A stretch of DNA of 64,000 nt from Arthrobacter sp. UNC362MFTsu5.1 (GCF_000685965.1 NZ_JMLE01000014.1:1-64000); one strand, 5' to 3'; shown: positions 15,810 through 25,196, counted from the stretch's first letter. Made by a program: numbers and translations. Notes: generated by a model from the sequence alone, not told the origin.

Positions 15810-16105
15810 TGGACGGCATCAGCCTGCTCACGATCACCGTACTGGCGGTCTTCGTGGGCTTTGAGGTGGTCTCGAAAGTATCCAGCACGCTGCACACACC
15901 GCTGATGTCCGGCGCCAACGCGATCCACGGCATCATCCTGGTGGGCGCCATCATTGTGGCCGGTCAGGCGGCCGACCCGTGGGTACTGGCCGTGGCGCTG
16001 CTGGCCGTCGTCCTGGCCACCGCCAACCTGGTGGGCGGCTTCGTGGTGACGGACCGGATGCTGGAGATGTTCCGCGGCCGCAGGGACGGGAAGGGTCCGC
16101 GATGA
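15809..16105 (+). CDS. pntAB: NAD(P) transhydrogenase, alpha subunit part 2
   Basis: A 98-residue membrane protein with three helices, matching the small PntAB subunit (SLLTITVLAVFVGFEVVSKVSSTLHTPLMSGANAIHG). It forms part of the proton channel. Its ATG shares a base with the pntAA stop (TGATG) and its own stop overlaps pntB as ATGA, so the three subunits are translationally coupled. Confidence 0.95.
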   Translation: MDGISLLTITVLAVFVGFEVVSKVSSTLHTPLMSGANAIHGIILVGAIIVAGQAADPWVLAVALLAVVLATANLVGGFVVTDRMLEMFRGRRDGKGPR

Positions 16106-17475
16106 GCATCCTGGACCCGGCCTGGACGGGACTCCTCTACCTGTTGGCGGCAGTGTTGTTCATCCTCGCCCTCATGGGCCTGAACTCACCGCGCACCGCG
16201 CGCCGCGGCAACCTCGTGGGTGCCGCGGGAGCCGTGCTGGGCGTGGCCACTGTGTTCCTCTCGGCGCGGCTGGACAACATTCCCTGGATCCTCGGCGCAA
16301 TCGCCGTAGGCTCCGCGGTGGCCGCCCCCGTGGCCCGGCGCGTGAAGATGACCCAGATGCCCCAGCTCGTGGCCGCCTTCAACGGAGTGGGCGGCGGCGC
16401 CGCTGCCCTTGTGGCGCTCCTTGAACTGGCACACACGGAGGACGCCTGGGTCCGGCTGGCCATCTCCTTCACGTTGCTGGTGGGCGCGGTCTCCTTCGCC
16501 GGCTCCGCCGTTACCTTCGCCAAGCTGCAGGAGCTCATGACCACCAGGCCGGTGGTCTTCCCGGGCCTGCCTGTGATCATGGCGGCGGTGCTGCTGGCCG
16601 CGGCGGGTGCCGGGGCCGCCGTCGTCCTGACCGGTTCGCTGCCCCTGGCGCTGGCGCTGCTGGTGCTGGGACTCGCCGCGGGAATCTTCCTGGTGCTGCC
16701 CGTGGGCGGCGCGGACGTGCCGATCGTCATTTCGCTGCTGAACGCCTTCACCGGCCTGGCTGTCGCGGCCTCCGGCCTGGTGCTGGGCAATGTGCTGCTG
16801 CTCGTGGCAGGCACCCTGGTGGGCGCCTCCGGTACCATCCTGACCCGGGCCATGGCTGCCGCCATGGGCCGCAGCGTGGCGGGCATCCTCTTCGGGGCGT
16901 TCCGGGGAGGCTCGACGGCGGGATCCACCGCCGTCAGTGAGCGGCCGGTGCGCTCGTCCAGCGCGGAGGACGTCGCCGTGCTGCTGGGCTACGCGCAGCG
17001 CGTGATCATCGTTCCCGGCTACGGCCTGGCCGTAGCCCAGGGCCAGCACACCGCGGCGGAACTGGCCAAGGCCCTGCAGCTCCGCGGAATCCAGGTGGAC
17101 TTTGCCATCCACCCCGTGGCCGGCCGCATGCCGGGGCACATGAACGTGCTCCTCGCGGAGGCCAACGTGCCGTATGAGGAACTGAAGGAAATGACCGAGA
17201 TCAACTCGGAGTTCAAGACCGCCGACGTCGCCCTGGTGGTGGGCGCCAACGACGTGGTCAACCCGGCGGCGAAGACGTCCTCCGGCTCGCCCATCTACGG
17301 GATGCCAATCCTGGAAGTGGCCGACGCCCGGCAGGTGGTGTTCCTCAAACGTTCCATGCGGCCGGGCTTCGCCGGGATCGAGAACGAATTGCTCTACGAA
17401 CCGCAGACCACCCTGCTGTTCGGCGACGCCAAGGATTCGCTGACCAAGGTACTTGGGGCGGTCAAGGCCCTGTAG
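16102..17475 (+). CDS. pntB: NAD(P) transhydrogenase, beta subunit
   Basis: The 457-residue beta subunit. About nine membrane helices (residues 1-265) carry the remaining channel helices, and the C-terminal NADP(H) domain III contains VIIVPGYGLAVAQGQHTAAELAKAL, HPVAGRMPGHMNVLLAEANVPYEEL and VVGANDVVNPAA, all hallmark segments. The true start is MSILDP at 16102; an in-frame extension upstream is only an out-of-frame reading of pntAB. Last gene of the pnt operon. Confidence 0.95.
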   Translation: MSILDPAWTGLLYLLAAVLFILALMGLNSPRTARRGNLVGAAGAVLGVATVFLSARLDNIPWILGAIAVGSAVAAPVARRVKMTQMPQLVAAFNGVGGGAAALVALLELAHTEDAWVRLAISFTLLVGAVSFAGSAVTFAKLQELMTTRPVVFPGLPVIMAAVLLAAAGAGAAVVLTGSLPLALALLVLGLAAGIFLVLPVGGADVPIVISLLNAFTGLAVAASGLVLGNVLLLVAGTLVGASGTILTRAMAAAMGRSVAGILFGAFRGGSTAGSTAVSERPVRSSSAEDVAVLLGYAQRVIIVPGYGLAVAQGQHTAAELAKALQLRGIQVDFAIHPVAGRMPGHMNVLLAEANVPYEELKEMTEINSEFKTADVALVVGANDVVNPAAKTSSGSPIYGMPILEVADARQVVFLKRSMRPGFAGIENELLYEPQTTLLFGDAKDSLTKVLGAVKAL

Positions 17476-17545
17476 CAGCCTGGCCGCACGACGGACACCG
17501 CCGAAGGGGTGGTGCGGCGCGTACCGGCGGGTAAGAATGGGCGTT

Positions 17546-18628
17546 ATGCAATTGCCGGTGATGCCCCCGATCGCGCCCATGCTGGCCAAAGCCGTCAGCT
17601 CCCTGCCCGAAGTCCCGGATTCCGGCCCGAAATGGAGCTTCGAACCGAAGTGGGACGGCTTCCGGTCCATCATTTTCCGGGACGGCGACGAGGTGGAAAT
17701 CGGCAGCCGCAACGGCAAACCCATGACCCGCTACTTCCCCGAACTGGTGGAGGCGCTGAAGGCGAACCTGCCGCCGCGCTGCGTGCTCGACGGCGAGATC
17801 GTCCTGGTGGGTGCCTCCGGTGACCGGCTCGACTTCGAAGCGCTCCAGCAGCGGATCCACCCCGCCGCCAGCCGGGTGAAGCTCCTGGCGGCGCAGACGC
17901 CGGCAAAGTTTGTGGCGTTCGACCTGCTGGCGCTTGACGACGAGGACCTCACCGGGCGGCCGTTCTCCGAGCGGCGGAGCATGCTGGAGAAGGCCCTTGC
18001 GGACAGTTCCGCGCCGGTCCACCTGACCGCCACCACGCGGGACAACGGCACGGCGCAGCAGTGGTTCCACCAGTTCGAGGGAGCCGGCCTGGACGGGATT
18101 GTGGCCAAGGCCCTCGACGGCAGCTACCAGCCTGACAAGCGTGTCATGCTGAAGGTCAAGCACGAACGCACCGCGGACTGCGTTCTGGCGGGGTACCGCG
18201 TGCACACCAGCGGCCCGGACCGGATCGGGTCCTTGCTGCTGGGGTTGTACAACGGCGACGGCGTCCTGGCGAGCGTGGGCGTGGTGGGCGCTTTCCCGAT
18301 GCAGCGCCGCAAGGACCTGTTCGAGGAACTCCAGCCCCTGGTGACGGATTTCGACGGCCACCCCTGGGCCTGGGCCAAGCAGGAGGAAGGCAGCCGGACG
18401 CCGCGGAACGCCGAAGGCAGCCGGTGGAGCGCGGGCAAGGACCTGTCGTTCATCCCGCTCCGGCCCGAGCGGGTGCTGGAAGTGAAGTACGACCACATGG
18501 AAGGTGAACGGTTCCGCCACACCGCCCAGTTCGTCCGCTGGCGGCCGGACCGCGAGCCGGAATCCTGCACCTACGAGCAACTGGAAGAGCCCGTGAAGTA
18601 CAACCTCGACGACGTGCTCGCCACCTGA
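17546..18628 (+). CDS. ligC: ATP-dependent DNA ligase, LigC type
   Basis: A 360-residue ligase starting MQLPVMPPIAPMLAK, close to mycobacterial LigC. Motif I is EPKWDGFR with the adenylated Lys35, followed by SRNGK (motif Ia/III region), DGEIV, EGxxGLDGIVAK-like GLDGIVAKALD, and the OB-fold domain with ERTADCVLAGYR. LigC enzymes act in base-excision or backup end-joining repair. I prefer the ATG at 17546 because it matches LigC starts; an ATG 9 bases upstream is possible. It follows pntB by 70 bases and may have its own promoter. Confidence 0.9.
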   Translation: MQLPVMPPIAPMLAKAVSSLPEVPDSGPKWSFEPKWDGFRSIIFRDGDEVEIGSRNGKPMTRYFPELVEALKANLPPRCVLDGEIVLVGASGDRLDFEALQQRIHPAASRVKLLAAQTPAKFVAFDLLALDDEDLTGRPFSERRSMLEKALADSSAPVHLTATTRDNGTAQQWFHQFEGAGLDGIVAKALDGSYQPDKRVMLKVKHERTADCVLAGYRVHTSGPDRIGSLLLGLYNGDGVLASVGVVGAFPMQRRKDLFEELQPLVTDFDGHPWAWAKQEEGSRTPRNAEGSRWSAGKDLSFIPLRPERVLEVKYDHMEGERFRHTAQFVRWRPDREPESCTYEQLEEPVKYNLDDVLAT

Positions 18629-18652
18629 TCCGGCCGCAAACACCCGGACAAA

Positions 18653-18689
18653 CTGCGGCGGCCCGCCCCCCAAAGGGGACGGGCCGCAG
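18653..18689 (+). terminator. Terminator hairpin after ligC
   Basis: A GC-rich stem pairs CTGC...GGCCCG with CGGGCCGCAG, with an inner CCCC/GGGG stem around an AAA loop and a small bulge. It sits 24 bases after the ligC stop and before the convergent MHS transporter gene, and is followed by a T-containing stretch. Probably bidirectional. Confidence 0.6.
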
Positions 18690-18798
18690 TCGTGACCTTC
18701 TTATGTGTGCATCCGGTCGGAAGATCAGGGAATCGCCGTGTCGGAACCATTGTGACTATCAATAGAGAGTCACGACGGCGGCTTCCGCGCTGCCGCTG

Positions 18799-20118
18799 CT
18801 ACTTCAGGCCGAGCTCCCGGGTGGGAGTCTTGAAGGATTCCTTGGCCGTGAGGGCCGAGATTGCTGCGATGCCGCAGATGACGGCCGTGAAGATGCTGAT
18901 CTGGACCCAGCCGCCGGGCTTGATGCCGCCCATTGCCGCCACGATCGCCGGGGCGAAGCCGGCCATCAGGAAGCCGAGCTGGGTGCCGATGGCCAGGCCG
19001 GAGAACCGGACCTTGGTGCTGAACATCTCGGCGTAGAAGGACGGCCAGACGGCGTTGGAGGCTGCGTAGCCGAAGGCGAAGAAACCGATGGCGGCCAGGA
19101 ACATCAGCGGGACGCTGCCTGACTCGAGGCTCAGCAGGAAGACCGGAGTCAGGATCGCGCTGGCCACGGCGCCGTAAATGAACACCGGCTTGCGGCCGAT
19201 CTTGTCCGCCAGCATGCCGAACAGCGGCTGGGTGCCGAGGGCCACGAAGTTGGCGCCGACCACAAGCCACAGGGTGGTGGTGCCGTCCACGCCGGCAACG
19301 GTCTTGGCGTAGCTGATGGCCAGGGTGCCGAAAACGGTGGACACGGCGGCGATGAAGGCGCAGGCCACAACCCGGAGGACGTCGCGCCAGTGGTGCTTCA
19401 GGAGGTCGGCAACCGGCAGCTTGGAGATGGCGGCGGACTTCTGTGCTTCGGCGAAAGCCGGCGGTTCGTGCAGGGTGCGGCGGATGAAGAAGGCCACGAT
19501 GACCACCACGGCGCTGAGCCAGAACGGGATGCGCCAGCCGATGCCGTACTTGATCTCGTCCGGCAGGGCGAGCACGGGGATGAAGACCAGCGCGGCGAGG
19601 ATCTGGCCGCCCTGGGTGCCGGTGAGGGTCCAGGACGTGAAGAAGGAGCGGCGGTTGTCCGGGGCGTGTTCCAGGGTCATGGAGGAGGCGCCGGCCTGCT
19701 CGCCGGCGGCGGAGAGGCCCTGGCACAGGCGGGCGAGCACCAGCAGGGCGGGAGCCCACCAGCCCACCGTGTTGAAGGCGGGGAGGCAGCCGATGAGGAA
19801 GGTGGAGGCTCCCATCAGCACGAGGGTGAACATAAGGACCTTCTGCCGGCCCACACGGTCACCGAAGTGGCCCAGGACGACGGCGCCGACCGGGCGTGCC
19901 ACATAGGCGAAGCCGAAGGTGGCGAAGGACATGATGGCGGCATTGGCATCAGCACTGGGAAAAAACACGTGCGGGAAGATCAGCGCTGCGGCGGAACCGA
20001 AGATGAAGAAGTCGTAGTACTCGACGGCGCTTCCCAGGAAGCTGGCGAGGGCTGCCTTCTTCGGGGTCCCGGCCGGTGCAACGGTGCCCGGCGTCGTGGA
20101 CGGGAGTGTCTGGCTCAT
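18799..20118 (-). CDS. MHS-family MFS transporter, likely for quinate/shikimate
   Basis: A 439-residue, 12-helix transporter of the metabolite:H+ symporter family. Hallmarks are AVEYYDFFIFGSAAAL in helix 1, GHFGDRVGRQKVL after helix 2, and LARLCQGLSAAGEQAGASSMTLEHAP in helix 4. Such proteins import organic anions such as shikimate, alpha-ketoglutarate or aromatic acids. It is divergent from an IclR regulator and the qsuD-qsuB genes, which points to quinate or shikimate as substrate (inference). It probably plays the role of QsuA. The shared 250-base control region holds an inverted-repeat operator. Confidence 0.85.
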   Translation of the reverse strand: MSQTLPSTTPGTVAPAGTPKKAALASFLGSAVEYYDFFIFGSAAALIFPHVFFPSADANAAIMSFATFGFAYVARPVGAVVLGHFGDRVGRQKVLMFTLVLMGASTFLIGCLPAFNTVGWWAPALLVLARLCQGLSAAGEQAGASSMTLEHAPDNRRSFFTSWTLTGTQGGQILAALVFIPVLALPDEIKYGIGWRIPFWLSAVVVIVAFFIRRTLHEPPAFAEAQKSAAISKLPVADLLKHHWRDVLRVVACAFIAAVSTVFGTLAISYAKTVAGVDGTTTLWLVVGANFVALGTQPLFGMLADKIGRKPVFIYGAVASAILTPVFLLSLESGSVPLMFLAAIGFFAFGYAASNAVWPSFYAEMFSTKVRFSGLAIGTQLGFLMAGFAPAIVAAMGGIKPGGWVQISIFTAVICGIAAISALTAKESFKTPTRELGLK

Positions 20119-20253
20119 GGTGTTCCTTTGTGTGACGACATTGTCGCGGATGGATCAGGATTTTCGCAGCTGCCGCCTGTCTCCAGCCCTCCGTCTCTGA
20201 CGGAGGCATTCGTGGCGGCGGCCGGTGGTCCTTGTGAAGACCCGGACGAGTAG

Positions 20254-20356
20254 CCACATGGTGAGAGCTACTTGTGCGATACAGCAATGATGGCTGTGAG
20301 GGCTGTCACTTGTCAAGAAAAATAATCACCATCTAGAAATAGCTCTCACAATGTGG
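20254..20356. promoter_or_regulatory. Divergent promoters with a 20-bp inverted-repeat operator
   Basis: CCACATGGTGAGAGCTACTT (20254-20273) recurs inverted at 20337-20356 with 18 of 20 bases matching, including a perfect GTGAGAGCTA core. Between them lie back-to-back promoters sharing one -35 region: plus strand TTGTCA (20310-20315), 18 bases, TAGAAA (20334-20339); minus strand TTGACA (20311-20316), 18 bases, CATCAT (20287-20292). The right operator copy covers the plus-strand transcription start; the left one lies just downstream of the minus-strand start. This suits control of both the transporter and the IclR gene by the IclR protein. Confidence 0.65.
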
Positions 20357-20368
20357 CAACATCGAGCT

Positions 20369-21217
20369 ATGAGTGTGAACCAAAACACAGAGCCTGAGGG
20401 CGTAGTGGCTGCAGCCCCGGCCATGGCCAAAGAGGCGAACTCGTCCAGGGCCGCCAAGGATGACTCCCGCACGGACATGGTGGGCAAGGCCCTGGGCCTT
20501 CTCGTCCTGCTGGGCGATGAGCCGCGGGGAGCCAGTGCGGCGGAGCTGTCCCGCCGCGCGGAGCTCCCCTTCAGTACCACCTACCGCCTGCTGGGCTCGC
20601 TCACGCGGGACGGGTTTGTGGATTATGAGCCGGACGGCCGCCGCTACCACCTGGGCCTGCGCGTCTTCCAGTTGGGCCAGCGCGTCTCCAACCATCACGG
20701 ATTTGCCGGCACGGCGCTGCCCATCCTCCGCCGGGTCACGGAGAAAACCGGGGAGGCCACCATCCTCTCCGTCCGCGACGGAAACCATCACCTGACGGTC
20801 AACAAAGTGGATGGACCGCAGACGTTCCGCGTGACGAGTGATCCGGGGCATCTTGGCGCTCTTCACACCACGTCGGTGGGCAAGGCCCTGGTGGCTTTTG
20901 CCGAGGACTCCGAGCGGAAGCGGCTGGTGGAGGAGCTGCCGCTTGACCCGCTGACGGAATTTTCCATTACGGACCGGGATGCCTTTCGCGCCGAGATAGA
21001 CCAGGTCCGCCGGCGCGGCTACGCCGTCATGGACGAGGAGAACGAGCTGGGCATGCGTGCCGTGGCCGTCCCCGTCTTCAATGCCCAGGGTTACGCCTTT
21101 GCGTCCCTGGCCACGGCGGTGCCGGTCTTCCGTCTCAGCCTGGAGGACCTGGTGGCGCTCGTTCCCGCACTCCAGGAAGCCGCTTCCGAACTGGCCGCAA
21201 GGCTGCCGCAGCGATGA
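20369..21217 (+). CDS. IclR-family regulator of the quinate/shikimate genes
   Basis: A 282-residue IclR protein: winged-helix DNA-binding domain at about residues 35-95 (GASAAELSRRAELPFSTTYRLLGSLTRDGFVDYEPDGRRYHLG) and an effector-binding domain with HTTSVGKALVAF and MDEENELGMRAVAVPVFN. IclR proteins bind aromatic or organic acids and act as repressors or activators. I chose the ATG at 20369, since the ATG at 20351 lies inside the operator. It is divergent from the MHS transporter and precedes qsuD by 166 bases, so quinate, shikimate or protocatechuate is the likely effector. Confidence 0.85.
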   Translation: MSVNQNTEPEGVVAAAPAMAKEANSSRAAKDDSRTDMVGKALGLLVLLGDEPRGASAAELSRRAELPFSTTYRLLGSLTRDGFVDYEPDGRRYHLGLRVFQLGQRVSNHHGFAGTALPILRRVTEKTGEATILSVRDGNHHLTVNKVDGPQTFRVTSDPGHLGALHTTSVGKALVAFAEDSERKRLVEELPLDPLTEFSITDRDAFRAEIDQVRRRGYAVMDEENELGMRAVAVPVFNAQGYAFASLATAVPVFRLSLEDLVALVPALQEAASELAARLPQR

Positions 21218-21383
21218 GGTGCGCCGCCCGCGGGGCCATGCGCCGTCGTCGTAATTTGTTCGTCATAAGAACATCGGTGCAATATGTGAACTTTTCCTGT
21301 ACTGTAATCCCTACCACCCGGCACACCGCTGGCGCCCAGTGCGCCCCGGTCCGCCGGATGCCGTTGTCAAAGGAGCTAAACGG

Positions 21384-22265
21384 ATGAGCAATCGAGCAGA
21401 GTCCTTTCTGGTGGGCCTCGTGGGTGATGGCGTCATGCCGTCCCTCACGCCCCACATGCACGAGCGCGAAGGCGATGTGCAGGGCCTGCGGTACCTCTAC
21501 CGCCCCATCGACCTGCTGGAGCTGGGCCTGCCCGGTGAATCCGTGGGCGATCTCCTGCAAAGCGCGCACCGCCTCGGCTTCAACGGGCTGAACATCACGC
21601 ATCCGTGCAAGCAGCTGGTCCTGGACCACCTCGACGAAGTGTCGCCGGACGCCCGCCGCCTCGGAGCCGTCAACACCGTGACCATCCGCGACGGCCGCTT
21701 CATCGGCCACAACACGGACTTCTCCGGCTTCGCGGCCGCCCTCGCCTCCGGCCTCCCGGACGCCAAGCTTGACCGTGTGGTCCAGCTGGGCGCGGGAGGC
21801 GCGGGATCCGCCGTCGCGTACGCCCTCCTCAGCGCCGGCGTCCGCCACCTTGACCTCGTGGATACGGACGCCGCCCGCTGCGCCGCGCGTGCCGCCGAAC
21901 TGGCCGGGTTCTTCCCGGACAGCACCGTCACCGCACGCACGACGGCGGAGCTCCCGCAGCTGATGCCCCTCGCCGACGGTCTGGTGCACTGCACCCCCGT
22001 GGGCATGGCAGCTCACCCCGGCGTTCCGCTGGACCTGTCCCTGCTGGAATCACGGCACTGGGTGGCGGACATCGTCTACCGCCCGATCGAAACCGAGCTG
22101 GTCCGCGAGGCCCGGGCCAAGGGATGCGAAGTCCTGGACGGCGGACGCATGGCCGTGGGCCAGGCGGCAGACGCCTTCAGGATCTTCACCGGGCTGGAGC
22201 CGGACGCGGACCGCATGCGAGCCCACTTCCTGGAGCTCGTGGCCGCCGAAGAGGTTGCTGCCTGA
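21384..22265 (+). CDS. qsuD: Quinate/shikimate dehydrogenase
   Basis: A 293-residue member of the shikimate dehydrogenase family, closest in my recognition to QsuD of Corynebacterium glutamicum. It has NGLNITHPCKQ with the catalytic lysine, LGAVNTV, GHNTDFSGF with the catalytic aspartate, a QLGAGGAGSAVAYAL nucleotide loop, and the ending DGGRMAVGQAADAFRIFTGLEPD. It should oxidise quinate to 3-dehydroquinate and shikimate to 3-dehydroshikimate with NAD+. The aspartate-like VDTD after the Rossmann loop favours NAD+ over NADP+. The ATG has AAGGAG upstream; an earlier in-frame ATG lacks one. It overlaps qsuB by one base. Confidence 0.9.
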   Translation: MSNRAESFLVGLVGDGVMPSLTPHMHEREGDVQGLRYLYRPIDLLELGLPGESVGDLLQSAHRLGFNGLNITHPCKQLVLDHLDEVSPDARRLGAVNTVTIRDGRFIGHNTDFSGFAAALASGLPDAKLDRVVQLGAGGAGSAVAYALLSAGVRHLDLVDTDAARCAARAAELAGFFPDSTVTARTTAELPQLMPLADGLVHCTPVGMAAHPGVPLDLSLLESRHWVADIVYRPIETELVREARAKGCEVLDGGRMAVGQAADAFRIFTGLEPDADRMRAHFLELVAAEEVAA

Positions 22266-24241
22266 TGCGCACCGGAATCGCAACGGTGTGCCTGTCCGGC
22301 ACGCTGAAGGAAAAAATGCAGGCCTGCGCCATCGCGGGATTCGACGGCATCGAAATCTTCGAGCAGGACCTCGTGACGTCCTCCTTGAGCCCGGAGGAGA
22401 TCCGGAAGATGGCCGCAGACCTGGGCCTGACGCTGGACCTCTACCAGCCGTTCCGCGACTTCGACAGCGTTGCTGAAGACGTCCTCGCTGCCAACCTGCG
22501 CCGGGCGGAGGCCAAGTTCAAGCTGATGTCCCGCCTGGGCATGGACACCATCCTGGTCTGCTCCAACGTCGGCACGGCCACTGTCGACGACGATTCCCTG
22601 CGCGCCGAACAGCTCGCCCGGCTGGCCGGACTCGCCGGGGACCACGGCGTCAAAGTGGCCTACGAGGCGCTGGCCTGGGGAAAATACGTCAACGACTACG
22701 AGCACGCCCACCGCCTGGTGGAAACCGTGGACCACCCGAACCTGGGCACCTGCCTGGACTCCTTCCACATTCTTTCCCGCGACTGGGATACCGCGCCGAT
22801 TGAAGCGTTCAGCGCGGACAAGATCTTCTTCGTGCAGGTGGCGGACGCCCCGAAGCTCTCCATGGACGTGCTGTCCTGGAGCCGGCACTACCGCGTCTTC
22901 CCGGGCGAGGGCCAGTTTGAGCTCGCCAAATTCATGGGCCACGTGGTCCGTGCCGGATACACCGGACCGGTGTCGCTGGAGGTGTTCAACGACGTCTTCC
23001 GCCAGTCCGACGTCGAACGCACCGCCGTGGACGCCATGCGGTCGCTGATCTGGCTGGAGGAGCAGAGCGCCAAGTGGCTGGACGCCAACGACGCCCGTAC
23101 GGACAGTGCCGTTGTTGGTGGGCCTGGCGTCAGCGGAGCTGTTGGTGGGCCTGCGGCCCCCGGCCGCCGCCGCTATCCCATGGAACTGGCCACGCTCCCG
23201 CAGGTGGCCGAACCGGCAGGCTTCAACTTCGCCGAGGTCAAAGCTGCCGACCCTGCAGGCCTCGAGGAGGTGCTGGGCCAGCTGGGATTTGAATTCAACG
23301 GCAGACACCGCACCAAAGACGTGCAATTGTGGAGCATGGGCCACGCACGCGTGATCATCAACGAGCAGGATCCGTCCGGCGGGGCCGGCTCTAACTCTTC
23401 ACCCGCGATTGCAGCCCTCGGCTTTGACGTCGATTCGCCCGTGATTGCCGCCGCCCGCGCCCAGCAGCTCAAGGCTCCCGCCGTGCCCCGCAAGAGCCAG
23501 GCCAACGAAGAAGTCTTCCAGGGCTTCGCCGCGCCGGACTCCACCGAAATCTTCCTCTGCCAGGGCAGCCCGGACGGCACCGCCGCCTGGATCAACGAAT
23601 TCGGCGAGCCCCGCGAGTTCGGCGAAGGCCTGGAAATTCCGGCCGCCGGCGGACGCATGGCCGTGATTGACCACGTGAACCTCGCCCAGCCGTGGCAGCA
23701 CTTTGACGAAGCCGTGCTCTTCTACACCAGCGCCCTGGCACTGGAACCGCAGCCGTTCGCGGAGGTGCCAAGCCCCAGCGGGCTGGTGCGCTCCCAGGTG
23801 ATGCTGACGGCCGACCGCGCCGTGCGCCTGGTCCTGAACCTCGCACCCGTCATCCAGCAGGACGGTGCGGAGGCCGGAACTGCGCACCGGAAGACCTACC
23901 AGGAACACATCGCCTTCGCCGTGGACGACCTCGTGGAAACCGCACGCTCAGCGCGGGCCCGGGGCCTGGACTTCCTGCAGATCCCGGCCAACTACTACGA
24001 GGACCTGGACGCCCGGTTCGACCTCGATCCCGCGTTCCTGGCCACGCTGCGGGAGCTGAACCTCCTGTACGACCGTGATGCCGACGGCGAGTTCCTGCAC
24101 TTCTACACCGCCACCGTGGGCAGCGTGTTCTTCGAAGTGGTGGAACGCCGCGGCGGCTACGACGGCTACGGCGCGCCCAACGCGCCGGTGCGGCACGCCG
24201 TCCAGTACGACTACCTGCACCAGCAGGGCCGGACCACCTGA
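22265..24241 (+). CDS. qsuB: 3-dehydroshikimate dehydratase, two-domain type
   Basis: A 658-residue enzyme with an N-terminal TIM barrel (about 1-280) and a C-terminal 4-hydroxyphenylpyruvate dioxygenase-like half (about 300-650), joined by a Gly/Pro linker. This is the architecture of QsuB/AsbF-HPPD fusions. The barrel shows metal-site acids and histidine in VAYEALAWG, LGTCLDSFHI and VSLEVFND. The second half keeps a possible metal triad His470, His548, Glu624. It turns 3-dehydroshikimate into protocatechuate, the substrate of PcaHG encoded next. The start ATG overlaps the qsuD stop; longer readings upstream are out-of-frame qsuD. Confidence 0.9.
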   Translation: MRTGIATVCLSGTLKEKMQACAIAGFDGIEIFEQDLVTSSLSPEEIRKMAADLGLTLDLYQPFRDFDSVAEDVLAANLRRAEAKFKLMSRLGMDTILVCSNVGTATVDDDSLRAEQLARLAGLAGDHGVKVAYEALAWGKYVNDYEHAHRLVETVDHPNLGTCLDSFHILSRDWDTAPIEAFSADKIFFVQVADAPKLSMDVLSWSRHYRVFPGEGQFELAKFMGHVVRAGYTGPVSLEVFNDVFRQSDVERTAVDAMRSLIWLEEQSAKWLDANDARTDSAVVGGPGVSGAVGGPAAPGRRRYPMELATLPQVAEPAGFNFAEVKAADPAGLEEVLGQLGFEFNGRHRTKDVQLWSMGHARVIINEQDPSGGAGSNSSPAIAALGFDVDSPVIAAARAQQLKAPAVPRKSQANEEVFQGFAAPDSTEIFLCQGSPDGTAAWINEFGEPREFGEGLEIPAAGGRMAVIDHVNLAQPWQHFDEAVLFYTSALALEPQPFAEVPSPSGLVRSQVMLTADRAVRLVLNLAPVIQQDGAEAGTAHRKTYQEHIAFAVDDLVETARSARARGLDFLQIPANYYEDLDARFDLDPAFLATLRELNLLYDRDADGEFLHFYTATVGSVFFEVVERRGGYDGYGAPNAPVRHAVQYDYLHQQGRTT

Positions 24242-24286
24242 ACTGACCAACCATCTCCAACCATCAATATCTGAAAGGAGGCTGCT

Positions 24287-25192
24287 GTGCCTGAAGACAT
24301 CAACCTTGAGATTTTCAACGCCGACCCGATTACCGAAGACGTGTCGGACGCGGCGCGCCAGGCCGGAACCGAAGCCGCACCGAAGACCTCCGCGCCGCTT
24401 GATGCCGCTGCGGAATCGCAGGCGGACCTCAGCGCCGAGATGAAGTCGATCGGCGAGGCCTACGCGGCGGCGCTCAAGAACGGCGCCAAGCCGGAGATCC
24501 AGCCCAGGCTGGACTACGCACCTTACCGCAGCAGCGTCCTGCGCCACCCGACCAAGGACCTGCACCACGCGGATCCGGAGACCATCGAGCTGTACTCGCC
24601 GGCCTTCGGACACATGGACGTGCACGCGCTGGAAGCGGACCTGACCATCCAGCACAACGGTGAACCCCTGGGCGAACGCATCCTGGTGTCCGGCCGTGTG
24701 CTCGACGGTGACGGCCGTCCCGTGGCGGGCCAGCTCGTGGAGATCTGGCAGGCCAACTCCGCCGGCCGCTACATCCACAAGCGGGACCAGCACCCCGCCC
24801 CGCTCGACCCCAACTTCACCGGCGTGGGCCGCTGCATCACCGGGGCCGACGGCTCCTACAGCTTCACCACCATCAAGCCCGGCGCGTACCCGTGGAAGAA
24901 CCACCTCAACGCCTGGCGGCCTGCGCACATCCACTTCTCGCTGTTCGGGCAGGAGTTCACCCAGCGCATCGTCACCCAGATGTACTTCCCCGGTGACCAG
25001 CTCTTCCCGCTGGACCCGATCTACCAGTCCATCGTGGACCAGGATGCCCGGGACCGCCTGGTGGCCACCTACGACCACGACCTCACCAAGCCCGAGTGGG
25101 CCATCGGCTACAAGTGGGACATCGTCCTGACGGGCTCCAAGCGGACCTGGACCGAAAACGAAGCCTTCGGCACAGATGGCGAAGAGGAATAG
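24287..25192 (+). CDS. pcaH: Protocatechuate 3,4-dioxygenase, beta subunit
   Basis: The iron-binding beta subunit, 301 residues. The four Fe(III) ligands are visible: Tyr162 (SAGRYIHK), Tyr201 (GAYPWKN), His214 and His216 (RPAHIHF). It cleaves the aromatic ring of protocatechuate between its two hydroxyl groups to give 3-carboxy-cis,cis-muconate. The GTG start has a very strong GAAAGGAGG site. The N-terminus is about 60 residues longer than in classical PcaH (near 240), with an acidic, alanine-rich segment; an internal ATG would give a shorter form but lacks such a ribosome site. Confidence 0.95.
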   Translation: MPEDINLEIFNADPITEDVSDAARQAGTEAAPKTSAPLDAAAESQADLSAEMKSIGEAYAAALKNGAKPEIQPRLDYAPYRSSVLRHPTKDLHHADPETIELYSPAFGHMDVHALEADLTIQHNGEPLGERILVSGRVLDGDGRPVAGQLVEIWQANSAGRYIHKRDQHPAPLDPNFTGVGRCITGADGSYSFTTIKPGAYPWKNHLNAWRPAHIHFSLFGQEFTQRIVTQMYFPGDQLFPLDPIYQSIVDQDARDRLVATYDHDLTKPEWAIGYKWDIVLTGSKRTWTENEAFGTDGEEE

Positions 25193-25196
25193 TCGG

